A stretch of DNA of 9,178 nt from Victivallales bacterium. Its GTDB lineage: Bacteria > Verrucomicrobiota > Lentisphaeria > Oligosphaerales > Oligosphaeraceae. Positions 1 through 5,799 of the stretch are shown here, piece by piece. Made by a program: the position numbers and the translations under genes. The notes beneath the pieces are model-generated. The model was given only the letters and a program-made list of their open reading frames with translations. It made no database searches and was not told where the DNA came from. Numbering within the stretch: position 1 is the stretch's first letter; each line of letters begins with the position of its first letter. The stretch lies in NCBI GenBank assembly GCA_017543165.1, contig JAFYGL010000001.1, positions 1 through 9,178 of the forward strand, read 5' to 3'.

Positions 1-1093
1 CCACATAGTCGCCCACAGGCTCTGGCGTCCAGGAGCCCAGGAAGATTGCGCCTGCCGCCTTGATGCCCTTGGCAACTTCCTCTGGATTTTCGGTCTGCAC
101 TTCAACATGCTCTGGCGCGTATTCGCTGCACAGCGAATATGCCTCGCAAATGTCGCTGGCCCCTACAAGATACACGCCGTTTTGAAGCACTTTTGCCACA
201 CATTCGCTGCGGGACAATTTTGCGCTTTGGATTTGTACCTGCTCTGCAACTTTGTCAATCAATGCATCGTCCGTGGTTACCAGCACGGCTTGCTCCAGAC
301 CAGAGCCATGCTCTGCCTGGGAGAGCAGGTCCGCCGCCACGAAGGCTGGATTTGCCGTCTTGTCCGCAATGATCATTATTTCCGAGGGGCCCGCCACCAT
401 GTCGATGGCCACCTGCCCATACAGCAGCCTCTTCGCCGTCGCCACGTAGGCATTACCAGGACCGACGATTTTATCCACCTTTGGTACAGTCTCCGTGCCG
501 AATGCCAGTGCAGCCACGCCATAGACGCCGCCCAGCCTGAATATGCGTTCCGCGCCGCAGGTGTGAGCGGCATGGATCAGCGCGGGGTTCACATATCTGT
601 CCTTGGAAGGAGGCGTGGTCACATAGATGTGCTTCACGCCCGAGGCGGAGGCCATTTCCACCGTGTGCACTGCGGTTGAAACAAGCGGCGCCGTTCCGCC
701 TGGCACATAGCAACCCACTGAATCAAGTGGCGTGAATTTCTCGCCCAGCGTGACGCCTGGCCTTGGATTGTAGGTCCAGTCCTGGGGAATGCGTTGCTGC
801 GTGAAACTCTTCACATTCTCGATTGCTTTGGACATTGCAGTCAGAAGTTCTGGATTCACGGCTGACTTTGCCGCGGCGACCTCGGCGCAGGGGATTTCCA
901 TTTGCTCTTTGGTCATTTCAGCATGGTCGAATTGTAGCGCAAAGCGGACAAGTGCCTCGTCCCCCTCGTTTTTCACCGCCTCGATTATTGGGAAAATCCT
1001 GTCCTCAAGTTCCCTGTTGAAGCTCTTGCGTGATGCCTTGAATGCCTTGATTTGCTCCTGGTAGTCAGGTGCGTTTCTGCGTATGATTTTCAT
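1..1093 (-). CDS. hisD: Histidinol dehydrogenase HisD (3' end cut by window edge)
   Basis: HisD performs the last two steps of histidine biosynthesis, oxidising L-histidinol to L-histidinal and then to L-histidine with two NAD+; it is a cytosolic zinc-dependent homodimer. My translation of the minus strand from the ATG at 1091-1093 gives 364 uninterrupted residues and runs off base 1; about 70 residues of the usual ~430 are missing. Family signatures seen: YVPGG (129-133), GPGNAYVATAKR (211-222), DMVAGPSE (231-238), LLSQAEHG (256-263) and APEHVE (326-331). By comparison with E. coli HisD, Gln259 and His262 are zinc ligands, Glu328-His329 the catalytic pair, and Asp362 in VGDYV a further ligand; the last zinc ligand (His419 in E. 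coli) lies outside the window. The ribosome site is weak (AGG four bases before ATG). The gene follows the 118-residue His-tailed gene on the same strand, separated by a 158-bp palindrome (1106-1263). The family call is very secure. Confidence 0.97.
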   Translation of the reverse strand, partial: MKIIRRNAPDYQEQIKAFKASRKSFNRELEDRIFPIIEAVKNEGDEALVRFALQFDHAEMTKEQMEIPCAEVAAAKSAVNPELLTAMSKAIENVKSFTQQRIPQDWTYNPRPGVTLGEKFTPLDSVGCYVPGGTAPLVSTAVHTVEMASASGVKHIYVTTPPSKDRYVNPALIHAAHTCGAERIFRLGGVYGVAALAFGTETVPKVDKIVGPGNAYVATAKRLLYGQVAIDMVAGPSEIMIIADKTANPAFVAADLLSQAEHGSGLEQAVLVTTDDALIDKVAEQVQIQSAKLSRSECVAKVLQNGVYLVGASDICEAYSLCSEYAPEHVEVQTENPEEVAKGIKAAGAIFLGSWTPEPVGDYV

Positions 1094-1105
1094 AGTGCCT
1101 GTATT

Positions 1106-1263
1106 TAGAGTTAATTTCAAAACTATCATCAAAATGCGCTTCGATATGTTTGCATTGGCTTTGAAAACGTATTTCGCTGTATGTTCATACAGCTCAATCC
1201 GTTTTCTTCGCCACTGCAAAACATCTCATTACGCATTTTGCGCTAGTTTTGAAATTACCTCTA
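1106..1263 (-). repeat. 158-bp imperfect palindrome (giant hairpin) filling the gap before hisD
   Basis: Nearly the whole gap between the 118-residue gene and hisD reads as its own reverse complement around a TT at 1184-1185. Paired blocks from base to tip: 1106-1110 with 1259-1263 (5 bp), 1112-1125 with 1244-1257 (14 bp), 1131-1138 with 1232-1239 (8 bp), 1146-1154 with 1215-1224 (9 bp, one bulged A), 1156-1159 with 1210-1213 (4 bp), 1163-1169 with 1200-1206 (7 bp), 1171-1173 with 1196-1198 (3 bp), 1176-1183 with 1186-1193 (8 bp). That is 58 pairs in arms of 78-79 nt. RNA from either strand should fold into one long rod. There is no U-tract at either end, so it is not a standard intrinsic terminator. 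No clear target-site duplication is visible (only TT on both sides), so a miniature inverted-repeat element is possible but unproved. The hisD ribosome site lies just outside the stem. Confidence 0.9.
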
Positions 1264-1267
1264 TTGT

Positions 1268-1624
1268 TTAGTGGTGATGGTGGTGATGATGCCCGCAGCC
1301 GCAGTCACAGTCATCGTCGTCACTTTCGATGTTAAAGATATCGCTTCTTGGCGCCAGGTCGATGGCATTGTCCAGTTTTACCAGGCAGAAGAATTCCGCA
1401 TCCTTCAGCAGCGGCGTGCCGTCACTGGGCAGTATTTGGTTGGAGGCTGTGCCTGGTATCATGAATGAAAACCCCTTTTCATCCACCACGCTGACGCGCC
1501 CCCTTTCCACGTTGGCGCGCCCGCGCAGGCACTGGAGCTGCACCTTGCCAGAGGCCTCGTCCAGTACCTTTACAAACACCACGCACAATTTTCTGCCTTC
1601 CAGTTTCTCTGGAGGTATGTTCAT
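1268..1624 (-). CDS. 118-aa protein of unknown family with acidic Cys/His metal-binding tail
   Basis: I do not recognise the family. Residues 1-97 look like a small soluble, strand-rich domain with no signal peptide or membrane segment. The tail is striking: residues 102-118 read DDDDCDCGCGHHHHHHH, that is four Asp, three Cys alternating with Asp/Gly, and seven His running to the stop codon. Such Cys/His tails bind Ni2+, Zn2+ or Co2+ in known proteins (for example the His-rich ends of SlyD and some HypB proteins), so metal binding or storage is a reasonable inference. The start is supported by AGGAG nine bases before the ATG. The next gene on the same strand is hisD, a zinc enzyme of histidine synthesis, 174 bases away across the giant palindrome. 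The seven His codons (1271-1291) could therefore also act as a histidine-sensing stretch for hisD. The gene is likely real; its function is open. Confidence 0.75.
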   Translation of the reverse strand: MNIPPEKLEGRKLCVVFVKVLDEASGKVQLQCLRGRANVERGRVSVVDEKGFSFMIPGTASNQILPSDGTPLLKDAEFFCLVKLDNAIDLAPRSDIFNIESDDDDCDCGCGHHHHHHH

Positions 1625-1660
1625 TTTGCCTGTCTCCTGCGTTGTTTCTGGAAAAATCTC

Positions 1661-1710
1661 CTAAATATAGCCGTTTTTCTAAATATGCCTATTGCAAACG
1701 GCCGTTTTTT
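1661..1710. repeat. Short A/T-rich repeats in the gap 1625-1753
   Basis: The 129-base gap upstream of the 118-residue gene is A+T-rich. It holds two copies of CTAAATAT (1661-1668, 1679-1686), two copies of GCCGTTTTT (1670-1678, 1701-1709), and a loopless 12-bp palindrome AAACGGCCGTTT (1696-1707). These may belong to the promoter region of the 118-residue gene; I see no convincing -35/-10 pair and no terminator for the glycosidase that ends at 1754. Confidence 0.35.
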
Positions 1711-1753
1711 AATGAGATTGGCAAAGTGTATTATCTTTCAGATTGTTTTTTAT

Positions 1754-3124
1754 TTACGCTTTTGCTAGCGCAAATGTTCTGCGTTCGGCAATCACCAGGG
1801 GGGAATCAATCCAGGGCATGTCATGGAACAACTGCAAATCGCCGTTTCGCTGGATATGCTCTGGTGAAATGTCAAATACGCTACCGCTGACTGGGTCAAT
1901 CAAAACAGGGTTGTTGAATGCAAAGTTCCGTGTGGCGACTACAGCAGTTCCTGGCTGGGTGCCATTGCCTGGAACGTTGCTGCGGTCCCAGTATGCCAGG
2001 ATATTGTCGCCATTGCGTTTCCAGGTGTATGTGGCGCTGAGGCGCTCCGCCATGACTGCCGCCATGCCGCCTTCCACGGGCAGCGTATCGTCATCAAATA
2101 TGCTTGTCATGCAGCGCATTGCATGGAATGCCTGCTTGGGACGGATGACACGGTGTTCCGCATCCGCCATCAGCAAGCCCTTGCGGTTGATTTCGCCGCC
2201 AGGACCGTTTTTGATTTTCTGAATGTGGTTGAAGTCGCAGATTGTGAAGATGGAGGAGGGCACGCCGAATGCATGGTCGGTGATGAAATGGCGCAGGTTC
2301 CACTTGGACTGGCTGAGTTCGGTCCAGTCCACGCCTTTCATTGAGAAGCGGGTTGTCAGTTCCGAGGGGCATCCTGCCTCGCCCTGGCGCAGTATGCCGC
2401 GTGCCTTGTAATATTTCAGTGTTGCGTCCAAGGCGCGGTAAACATCCCCAATAAGGTCTGGGTTGCTCTTGTATGAATGGAACATGAACCAGTCGAAGTC
2501 ATTGAGTGCGCCGCGCTCATGGAAGAGCCTGATGTAATGGCTGAAGCGCCAGGCATTGGAGAAATCTGCAATGGACAATGCGCCGATGCGGGCCTCTGGC
2601 AATTCCTCGCGTATGACGCGTGCGGTCTGGATGTTGAAGTCCACGATTTCCTCGTTGGTCTGGTTCTGGCGACCGCTGTCTGGCTCGTTCCACATTGCGT
2701 AGTCATGGACCTTGCCTTTGTAACGGCGCACCATTTCCCGTACCCAGCGGAAATATGCCTGGAGCCCCTCGCCAGTGGGAAGCCCGCAGCCGATGTCAGG
2801 GCCTGCGCCGCCAGGGTAGATGGAGTTGCCGTAGTCCGTTTCCAGAAGGGGATTGATTCCCATGGCAAGGGACGCGTCCACCTGCGCGTCCAGCCAGGAG
2901 AAGTCATACACGCCAGGCGTCTTTTCCGTTTTCGCCCATCCAGCCTGGAAGCGCAGTGAGCCGACTGCCAGTTGCGGGATGTAGTCCTTGTATGAGTCGA
3001 AGTTGGCGTAGTCGCGGTCCAGCGTCTCGCAGCCCAGCGTCCAGCAGTCGCGGGCAGGGGAGGCTGCGGTTTTCAAGGAAAGCGTGCCAATTTTTGGGAA
3101 GGGAATTTCGATTTGAGATGACAT
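1754..3124 (-). CDS. Cytosolic clan GH-A-like (TIM-barrel) glycoside hydrolase, GH39-like
   Basis: A 456-residue protein that looks like a retaining glycosidase with a (beta/alpha)8 barrel. Visible support: LRFQAGWAKTEKTPGVYDFSWLD (58-80 region), typical of strand 2 in clan GH-A enzymes; MWNEPD (144-149), where Glu147 would be the acid/base in the NEP motif; FHSY (215-218) near the expected strand 6 position; and GEAGCPSE (248-255), where Glu249 is the best candidate nucleophile. A smaller C-terminal part (about 350-456) has the strand-rich look of the accessory beta domain found in GH39-type enzymes. There is no signal peptide, so it probably acts on oligosaccharides or glycosides already in the cell. 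The ATG at 3124 follows a purine-rich AAGAAG seven bases away. It lies 97 bases after rsmG on the same strand, with a strong hairpin between them. The substrate cannot be read from the sequence; the family number is an inference. Confidence 0.75.
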   Translation of the reverse strand: MSSQIEIPFPKIGTLSLKTAASPARDCWTLGCETLDRDYANFDSYKDYIPQLAVGSLRFQAGWAKTEKTPGVYDFSWLDAQVDASLAMGINPLLETDYGNSIYPGGAGPDIGCGLPTGEGLQAYFRWVREMVRRYKGKVHDYAMWNEPDSGRQNQTNEEIVDFNIQTARVIREELPEARIGALSIADFSNAWRFSHYIRLFHERGALNDFDWFMFHSYKSNPDLIGDVYRALDATLKYYKARGILRQGEAGCPSELTTRFSMKGVDWTELSQSKWNLRHFITDHAFGVPSSIFTICDFNHIQKIKNGPGGEINRKGLLMADAEHRVIRPKQAFHAMRCMTSIFDDDTLPVEGGMAAVMAERLSATYTWKRNGDNILAYWDRSNVPGNGTQPGTAVVATRNFAFNNPVLIDPVSGSVFDISPEHIQRNGDLQLFHDMPWIDSPLVIAERRTFALAKA

Positions 3125-3165
3125 GGTTGTGCTTCTTGTTGTTTTATGCGGTGCGCCGATTTCAT

Positions 3166-3188
3166 GTGGGCGCCGAGGCGGCGCCCAC
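3166..3188 (-). other. Perfect 9-bp G+C-rich hairpin between rsmG and the glycosidase gene
   Basis: GTGGGCGCC (3166-3174) and GGCGCCCAC (3180-3188) are exact reverse complements around a 5-base loop. The hairpin lies 33 bases after the rsmG stop and 41 bases before the glycosidase start. No T-run follows on either strand, so it is not a textbook Rho-independent terminator. It may stabilise the 3' end of the prfC-rsmG message, act as a U-less terminator, or control readthrough into the glycosidase gene. Confidence 0.7.
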
Positions 3189-3221
3189 TCAGGTTGCCAT
3201 GGCGGGAACAGCCCAGTGGCG

Positions 3222-3941
3222 CTATTTGGTTTTCATTGCGAGGATGAGCCACCTGTCCGGATCGCTTTCGTCCAGGGCTATGTTGTGTTCTTCCATGAGT
3301 GTGAAGCCGATTTTAGGCAGTGCCTTTAGGAAGGCTGCTCTTTCCTCTGCGGGGTATGACTGGCCCTTCATGAGCAGGAAGATGCCGTTCTGCGCAAGGA
3401 GCGCGTCGGCATCTGGCAGGAGGTCTGCCGCCTGGCCCACTGCGCGTGCCGTAAGCAACTTGCATTTTTGGAACAGGTCAGGTGCGGCGGACTTTGCCTC
3501 CCTGCCGCGGAATGCGCGTGCGCAGCCGTTTTTGCAGCCAGTCAAGGGGATGGCCTCCTTGAGGAAAGCGACTTTCTTGGCGCGGCTGTCGATAAGGGTC
3601 CAGCGCCTGTCAGGCAGCCATGTTGCCAGGGGCAGGCCAGGATAGCCGCCGCCAGAGCCCAGGTCCGCCAGGTTTTCGCCTGGTTCGGTGTAGTGTTCCA
3701 CCAGCGAAAGCGCGGTCAGCGAATCGAACACGTGGTATTTCAGATAATCCTCCTGGGTGAGGATACGTGTCAGATTCAAGAATTCATTGACGCCCAGAAG
3801 ATGGCTGTAAATGCGTTCCAGGCGCTGCTTCTTGTCGTTATCAATAGGAATCTCCAGGTCGGCGCAGGCTGCCTGGAACCAGTCCCAGGCATTGGAATTG
3901 AATTGCAGAACAGGAAAGTTGTCTGGTGAAAAGTCGCTCAT
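3222..3941 (-). CDS. rsmG: 16S rRNA (guanine-527-N7)-methyltransferase RsmG
   Basis: RsmG (formerly GidB) uses S-adenosylmethionine to methylate N7 of G527 in the 530 loop of 16S rRNA in the 30S subunit; in several bacteria its loss gives low-level streptomycin resistance. The 239-residue product is slightly longer than the E. coli enzyme (207). Family marks seen: NLTRI (56-60), HVFDSL (70-75), the SAM-binding loop DLGSGGGYPGLPLA (93-106), LIDSRAKKVAFLKE (116-129), TARAV (164-168) and a late MKG (191-193). The start overlaps the prfC stop by four bases (ATGA), so the two are almost certainly one message with coupled translation; a weak GAGAAG lies just upstream. rsmG more often sits near mnmG, parA and parB; pairing with prfC is a different arrangement. 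The only CCGG tetranucleotide in the window (3257-3260) is in this gene. Confidence 0.96.
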   Translation of the reverse strand: MSDFSPDNFPVLQFNSNAWDWFQAACADLEIPIDNDKKQRLERIYSHLLGVNEFLNLTRILTQEDYLKYHVFDSLTALSLVEHYTEPGENLADLGSGGGYPGLPLATWLPDRRWTLIDSRAKKVAFLKEAIPLTGCKNGCARAFRGREAKSAAPDLFQKCKLLTARAVGQAADLLPDADALLAQNGIFLLMKGQSYPAEERAAFLKALPKIGFTLMEEHNIALDESDPDRWLILAMKTK

Positions 3942-5518
3942 ATCTTCTCAAGTTTCAGGTCCTTGTTCTTTTCCATGAAGTAGTCCACGCTCCACTGGTC
4001 TGGGAAGAGAAGGACGCCGCGCCCGTCCGCATCGGTGGCGACTCTCACATTGGAGCCCATGTAGGTGCCCTCGAACTGTGAAAGTTCGGCGTCTTCAGGC
4101 AGCCTGCGTATCTGTGTGAATGGCGCTGGCTCCATGCGGACTTCCGCGCCGTATTCCGTTTCAAGGCGGTGGACCGCCACCTCGAACTGAAGCTGCCCCA
4201 CCACGCCAAGCAGCACGGTCTTGCGCTGGGAGCCGTACATGCGGAACACCTGCACCACGCCTTCCTGCCGCAATTCCTCCACGCCTTCCTGGAACTGCTT
4301 GTCCTTGGATGTGGCACAGTTGTGCAGGTAGCCGAAAACCTCTGGCGTGAAGCGCGGTATTTCGTTGAAAAGCAGTCCAGGTATGGTGCTCAATGTGTCT
4401 CCAATGCGGAAGTTGCCGTGGCTGACCAGGCCCACGATATCGCCAGGATACGCCACTTCGACGGTTTCCCTTTCCTGCCCGAAGAGGCGCTGCGGGTATG
4501 AAAGGCGCAGGGGCTTGTTGCCGCCGCGAGGATTGGGAACTGTCATGTCCTTGGTGAACATGCCTGAGCAGATGCGTATGAATGAGAGGCTGTCCCTGTG
4601 GTTGGGGTCCATGTTCGCCTGTATCTTGAAGACGAAGGAGCTGAAATTGTCGTTTTCAGGCAGGATTTCGCCCTGGTTTGACATTCGCGGCATTGGTGGC
4701 AGCGAGTGCTCCACGAAGAAATCCAGCAGCAATTGTACGCCGAAGTTGTTGATTGCGCTGCCGAAGAAGACAGGCGTCATTTCGCCGTGTATGAGTTTGT
4801 CTTCGTCGTAGCCTTCGCCAGCGATGTCCAGCAGTTCGATCTGCTCGATCCAGGAGGCGTACATGTCAGGGTGCATGATGTTCTTGATCTTCTCGTCGTA
4901 TGCGTCCGCCACTTCTTCTGCGGCGCGTGCGCTGCCCTTGCCCTGGTTGGCATAGAGGTGCAGTTTCTTTGCCTGCCTGTCATAGACTCCCTTGAAGTCA
5001 GGTCCGTCGCCCATGGGCCATGTGATTGGGACAGCGGCAATGCCCAGCACTTTCTCAAGTTCGCCGATAAGGTCCAGCGGCGGTATTGCGGGGCGGTCCA
5101 TCTTGTTCATGAAGGTGAAGATGGGTATGTGCCTCTGGCTGCATATTTCGAACAGCTTCTTTGTGCGCTCCTCGATACCCTTGCTGGCGTCAATTACCAT
5201 GATTACGCTATCGACTGCGGTCAGCACACGGTATGTATCCTCGGAGAAGTCCTTGTGACCAGGCGTGTCCAGCAGATTCACGCAGAAGCCCTTGTACTCG
5301 AACTGCAACACGGTTGATGAAATGGATATGCCGCGTTCCCTTTCGATTTCCATCCAGTCGGAGGTTGTGTTCCTCTGGTTTTTCTTTGCCCTGACTGCGC
5401 CAGCGGCCTGGAGGGCGCCGCCGTAGAGCAGCAGTTTTTCTGTGAGTGTTGTCTTTCCTGCGTCAGGATGCGAAATGATGGCGAATGTTCTTCTGCGTTT
5501 TATCTCGTTGGTATTCAT
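3938..5518 (-). CDS. prfC: Peptide chain release factor 3 (RF3)
   Basis: RF3 is the translational GTPase that removes RF1 and RF2 from the ribosome after peptide release. The 526-residue length matches the E. coli protein (529). GTPase motifs are intact: P-loop SHPDAGKT (16-23), switch-I ERGISI (61-66), DTPGHKDF (84-91) with the catalytic His88, and NKMD (138-141). The sequence GGALQAAGAVRAKK (34-47) and SDWMEIERERGISI (53-66) are typical of RF3 rather than EF-G, TypA or LepA. Domain 2 and the C-terminal domain follow to the end without a break. The ATG at 5518 has a good ribosome site (AAGGAA, seven bases upstream). It overlaps rsmG at its 3' end by four bases. A possible promoter lies just upstream (5550-5577), directly after the tRNA-Val terminator, so prfC probably starts its own transcription unit. 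Confidence 0.97.
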   Translation of the reverse strand: MNTNEIKRRRTFAIISHPDAGKTTLTEKLLLYGGALQAAGAVRAKKNQRNTTSDWMEIERERGISISSTVLQFEYKGFCVNLLDTPGHKDFSEDTYRVLTAVDSVIMVIDASKGIEERTKKLFEICSQRHIPIFTFMNKMDRPAIPPLDLIGELEKVLGIAAVPITWPMGDGPDFKGVYDRQAKKLHLYANQGKGSARAAEEVADAYDEKIKNIMHPDMYASWIEQIELLDIAGEGYDEDKLIHGEMTPVFFGSAINNFGVQLLLDFFVEHSLPPMPRMSNQGEILPENDNFSSFVFKIQANMDPNHRDSLSFIRICSGMFTKDMTVPNPRGGNKPLRLSYPQRLFGQERETVEVAYPGDIVGLVSHGNFRIGDTLSTIPGLLFNEIPRFTPEVFGYLHNCATSKDKQFQEGVEELRQEGVVQVFRMYGSQRKTVLLGVVGQLQFEVAVHRLETEYGAEVRMEPAPFTQIRRLPEDAELSQFEGTYMGSNVRVATDADGRGVLLFPDQWSVDYFMEKNKDLKLEKI

Positions 5519-5549
5519 GGTGATATTCCTTAAAAATTAAAATTGCGGT

Positions 5550-5577
5550 AATATAAATGAATAGGCATTGGGCGCAA
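5550..5577 (-). promoter_or_regulatory. Possible sigma-70-type promoter of prfC-rsmG
   Basis: Read on the minus strand, TTGCGC (5572-5577) and TATATT (5550-5555) are separated by 16 bases. The -10 matches consensus at five of six positions, the -35 at only three. It lies between the tRNA terminator and the prfC ribosome site, where a promoter is needed, which is the main reason to report it. Confidence 0.35.
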
Positions 5578-5583
5578 ACAGGC

Positions 5584-5615
5584 AAAAAAAAAGTTGGCAG
5601 CAAAGCAGCCAACTT
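5584..5615 (-). terminator. Rho-independent terminator after tRNA-Val
   Basis: On the minus strand, AAGTTGGC pairs exactly with GCCAACTT (plus-strand 5608-5615 and 5591-5598). A T-T mismatch and two more G-C pairs continue the stem around a TTT loop, and seven further T's follow the stem. It lies 13 bases past the tRNA CCA end and before the prfC promoter region. No other terminator is seen downstream of the 5800-7275 gene, so it may end that transcript too. Confidence 0.93.
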
Positions 5616-5628
5616 GAAAGTTTAAAAC

Positions 5629-5705
5629 TGGTGTGCGACACAGAACTCGAATCTGTGACCTCTACCGTGTCAAGGTAGCGCTCTAACCAACTGAGCTAGT
5701 CGCAC
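5629..5705 (-). tRNA. tRNA-Val, anticodon GAC, CCA encoded
   Basis: A complete 77-base cloverleaf on the minus strand. The acceptor arms GTGCGAC and GTCGCAC pair in all seven positions. The D stem is GCTC/GAGC with the GG of the D loop. The anticodon stem is CTACC/GGTAG with loop TTGACAC, giving anticodon GAC (reads GUC and GUU, valine). The T stem is ACAGA/TCTGT with loop TTCGAGT, then discriminator A and a genomically encoded CCA (plus-strand TGG 5629-5631). No intron or odd base is seen. A strong terminator follows. Confidence 0.98.
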
Positions 5706-5725
5706 ATCTTTGAAAAACGTTGCAT

Positions 5726-5753
5726 AAAATACTCTTTGATTTGAAAAAAACAA
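5726..5753 (-). promoter_or_regulatory. Possible tRNA-Val promoter
   Basis: On the minus strand, TTGTTT (5748-5753) and TATTTT (5726-5731) are 16 bases apart, and the -10 ends 20 bases before the tRNA 5' end. Both boxes are imperfect (three to four of six), but an A+T-rich stretch surrounds them. The tRNA could instead be read from the upstream glycosidase gene. Confidence 0.3.
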
Positions 5754-5799
5754 ATCGCCAAGTCGCAAATTTATTAAGTATGTTGAATTTTGATGTGGA

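Noticed and set aside
107..679. 190-residue plus-strand frame opposite hisD
   Set aside because: Antisense to the strongly conserved HisD reading frame; no family features.
1271..1291. Heptahistidine run as an engineered purification tag or vector contamination
   Set aside because: It has seven rather than six His, is preceded by a natural-looking DDDDCDCGCG stretch, and is followed by ordinary chromosomal sequence and hisD.
1696..1707. AAACGGCCGTTT followed by T's as a plus-strand terminator
   Set aside because: A loopless palindrome leaves only about four A+T-rich pairs when folded, and no plus-strand gene ends there.
4706..5317. 203-residue plus-strand frame opposite prfC
   Set aside because: Lies wholly inside the conserved RF3 gene and has no ribosome site or recognisable domain.
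5738..5756. GATTTG/CAAATC inverted repeat as a terminator of the 5800-7275 gene
   Set aside because: Only six A+T-rich pairs around a 7-base A/T loop and no T-run after the stem on the minus strand.
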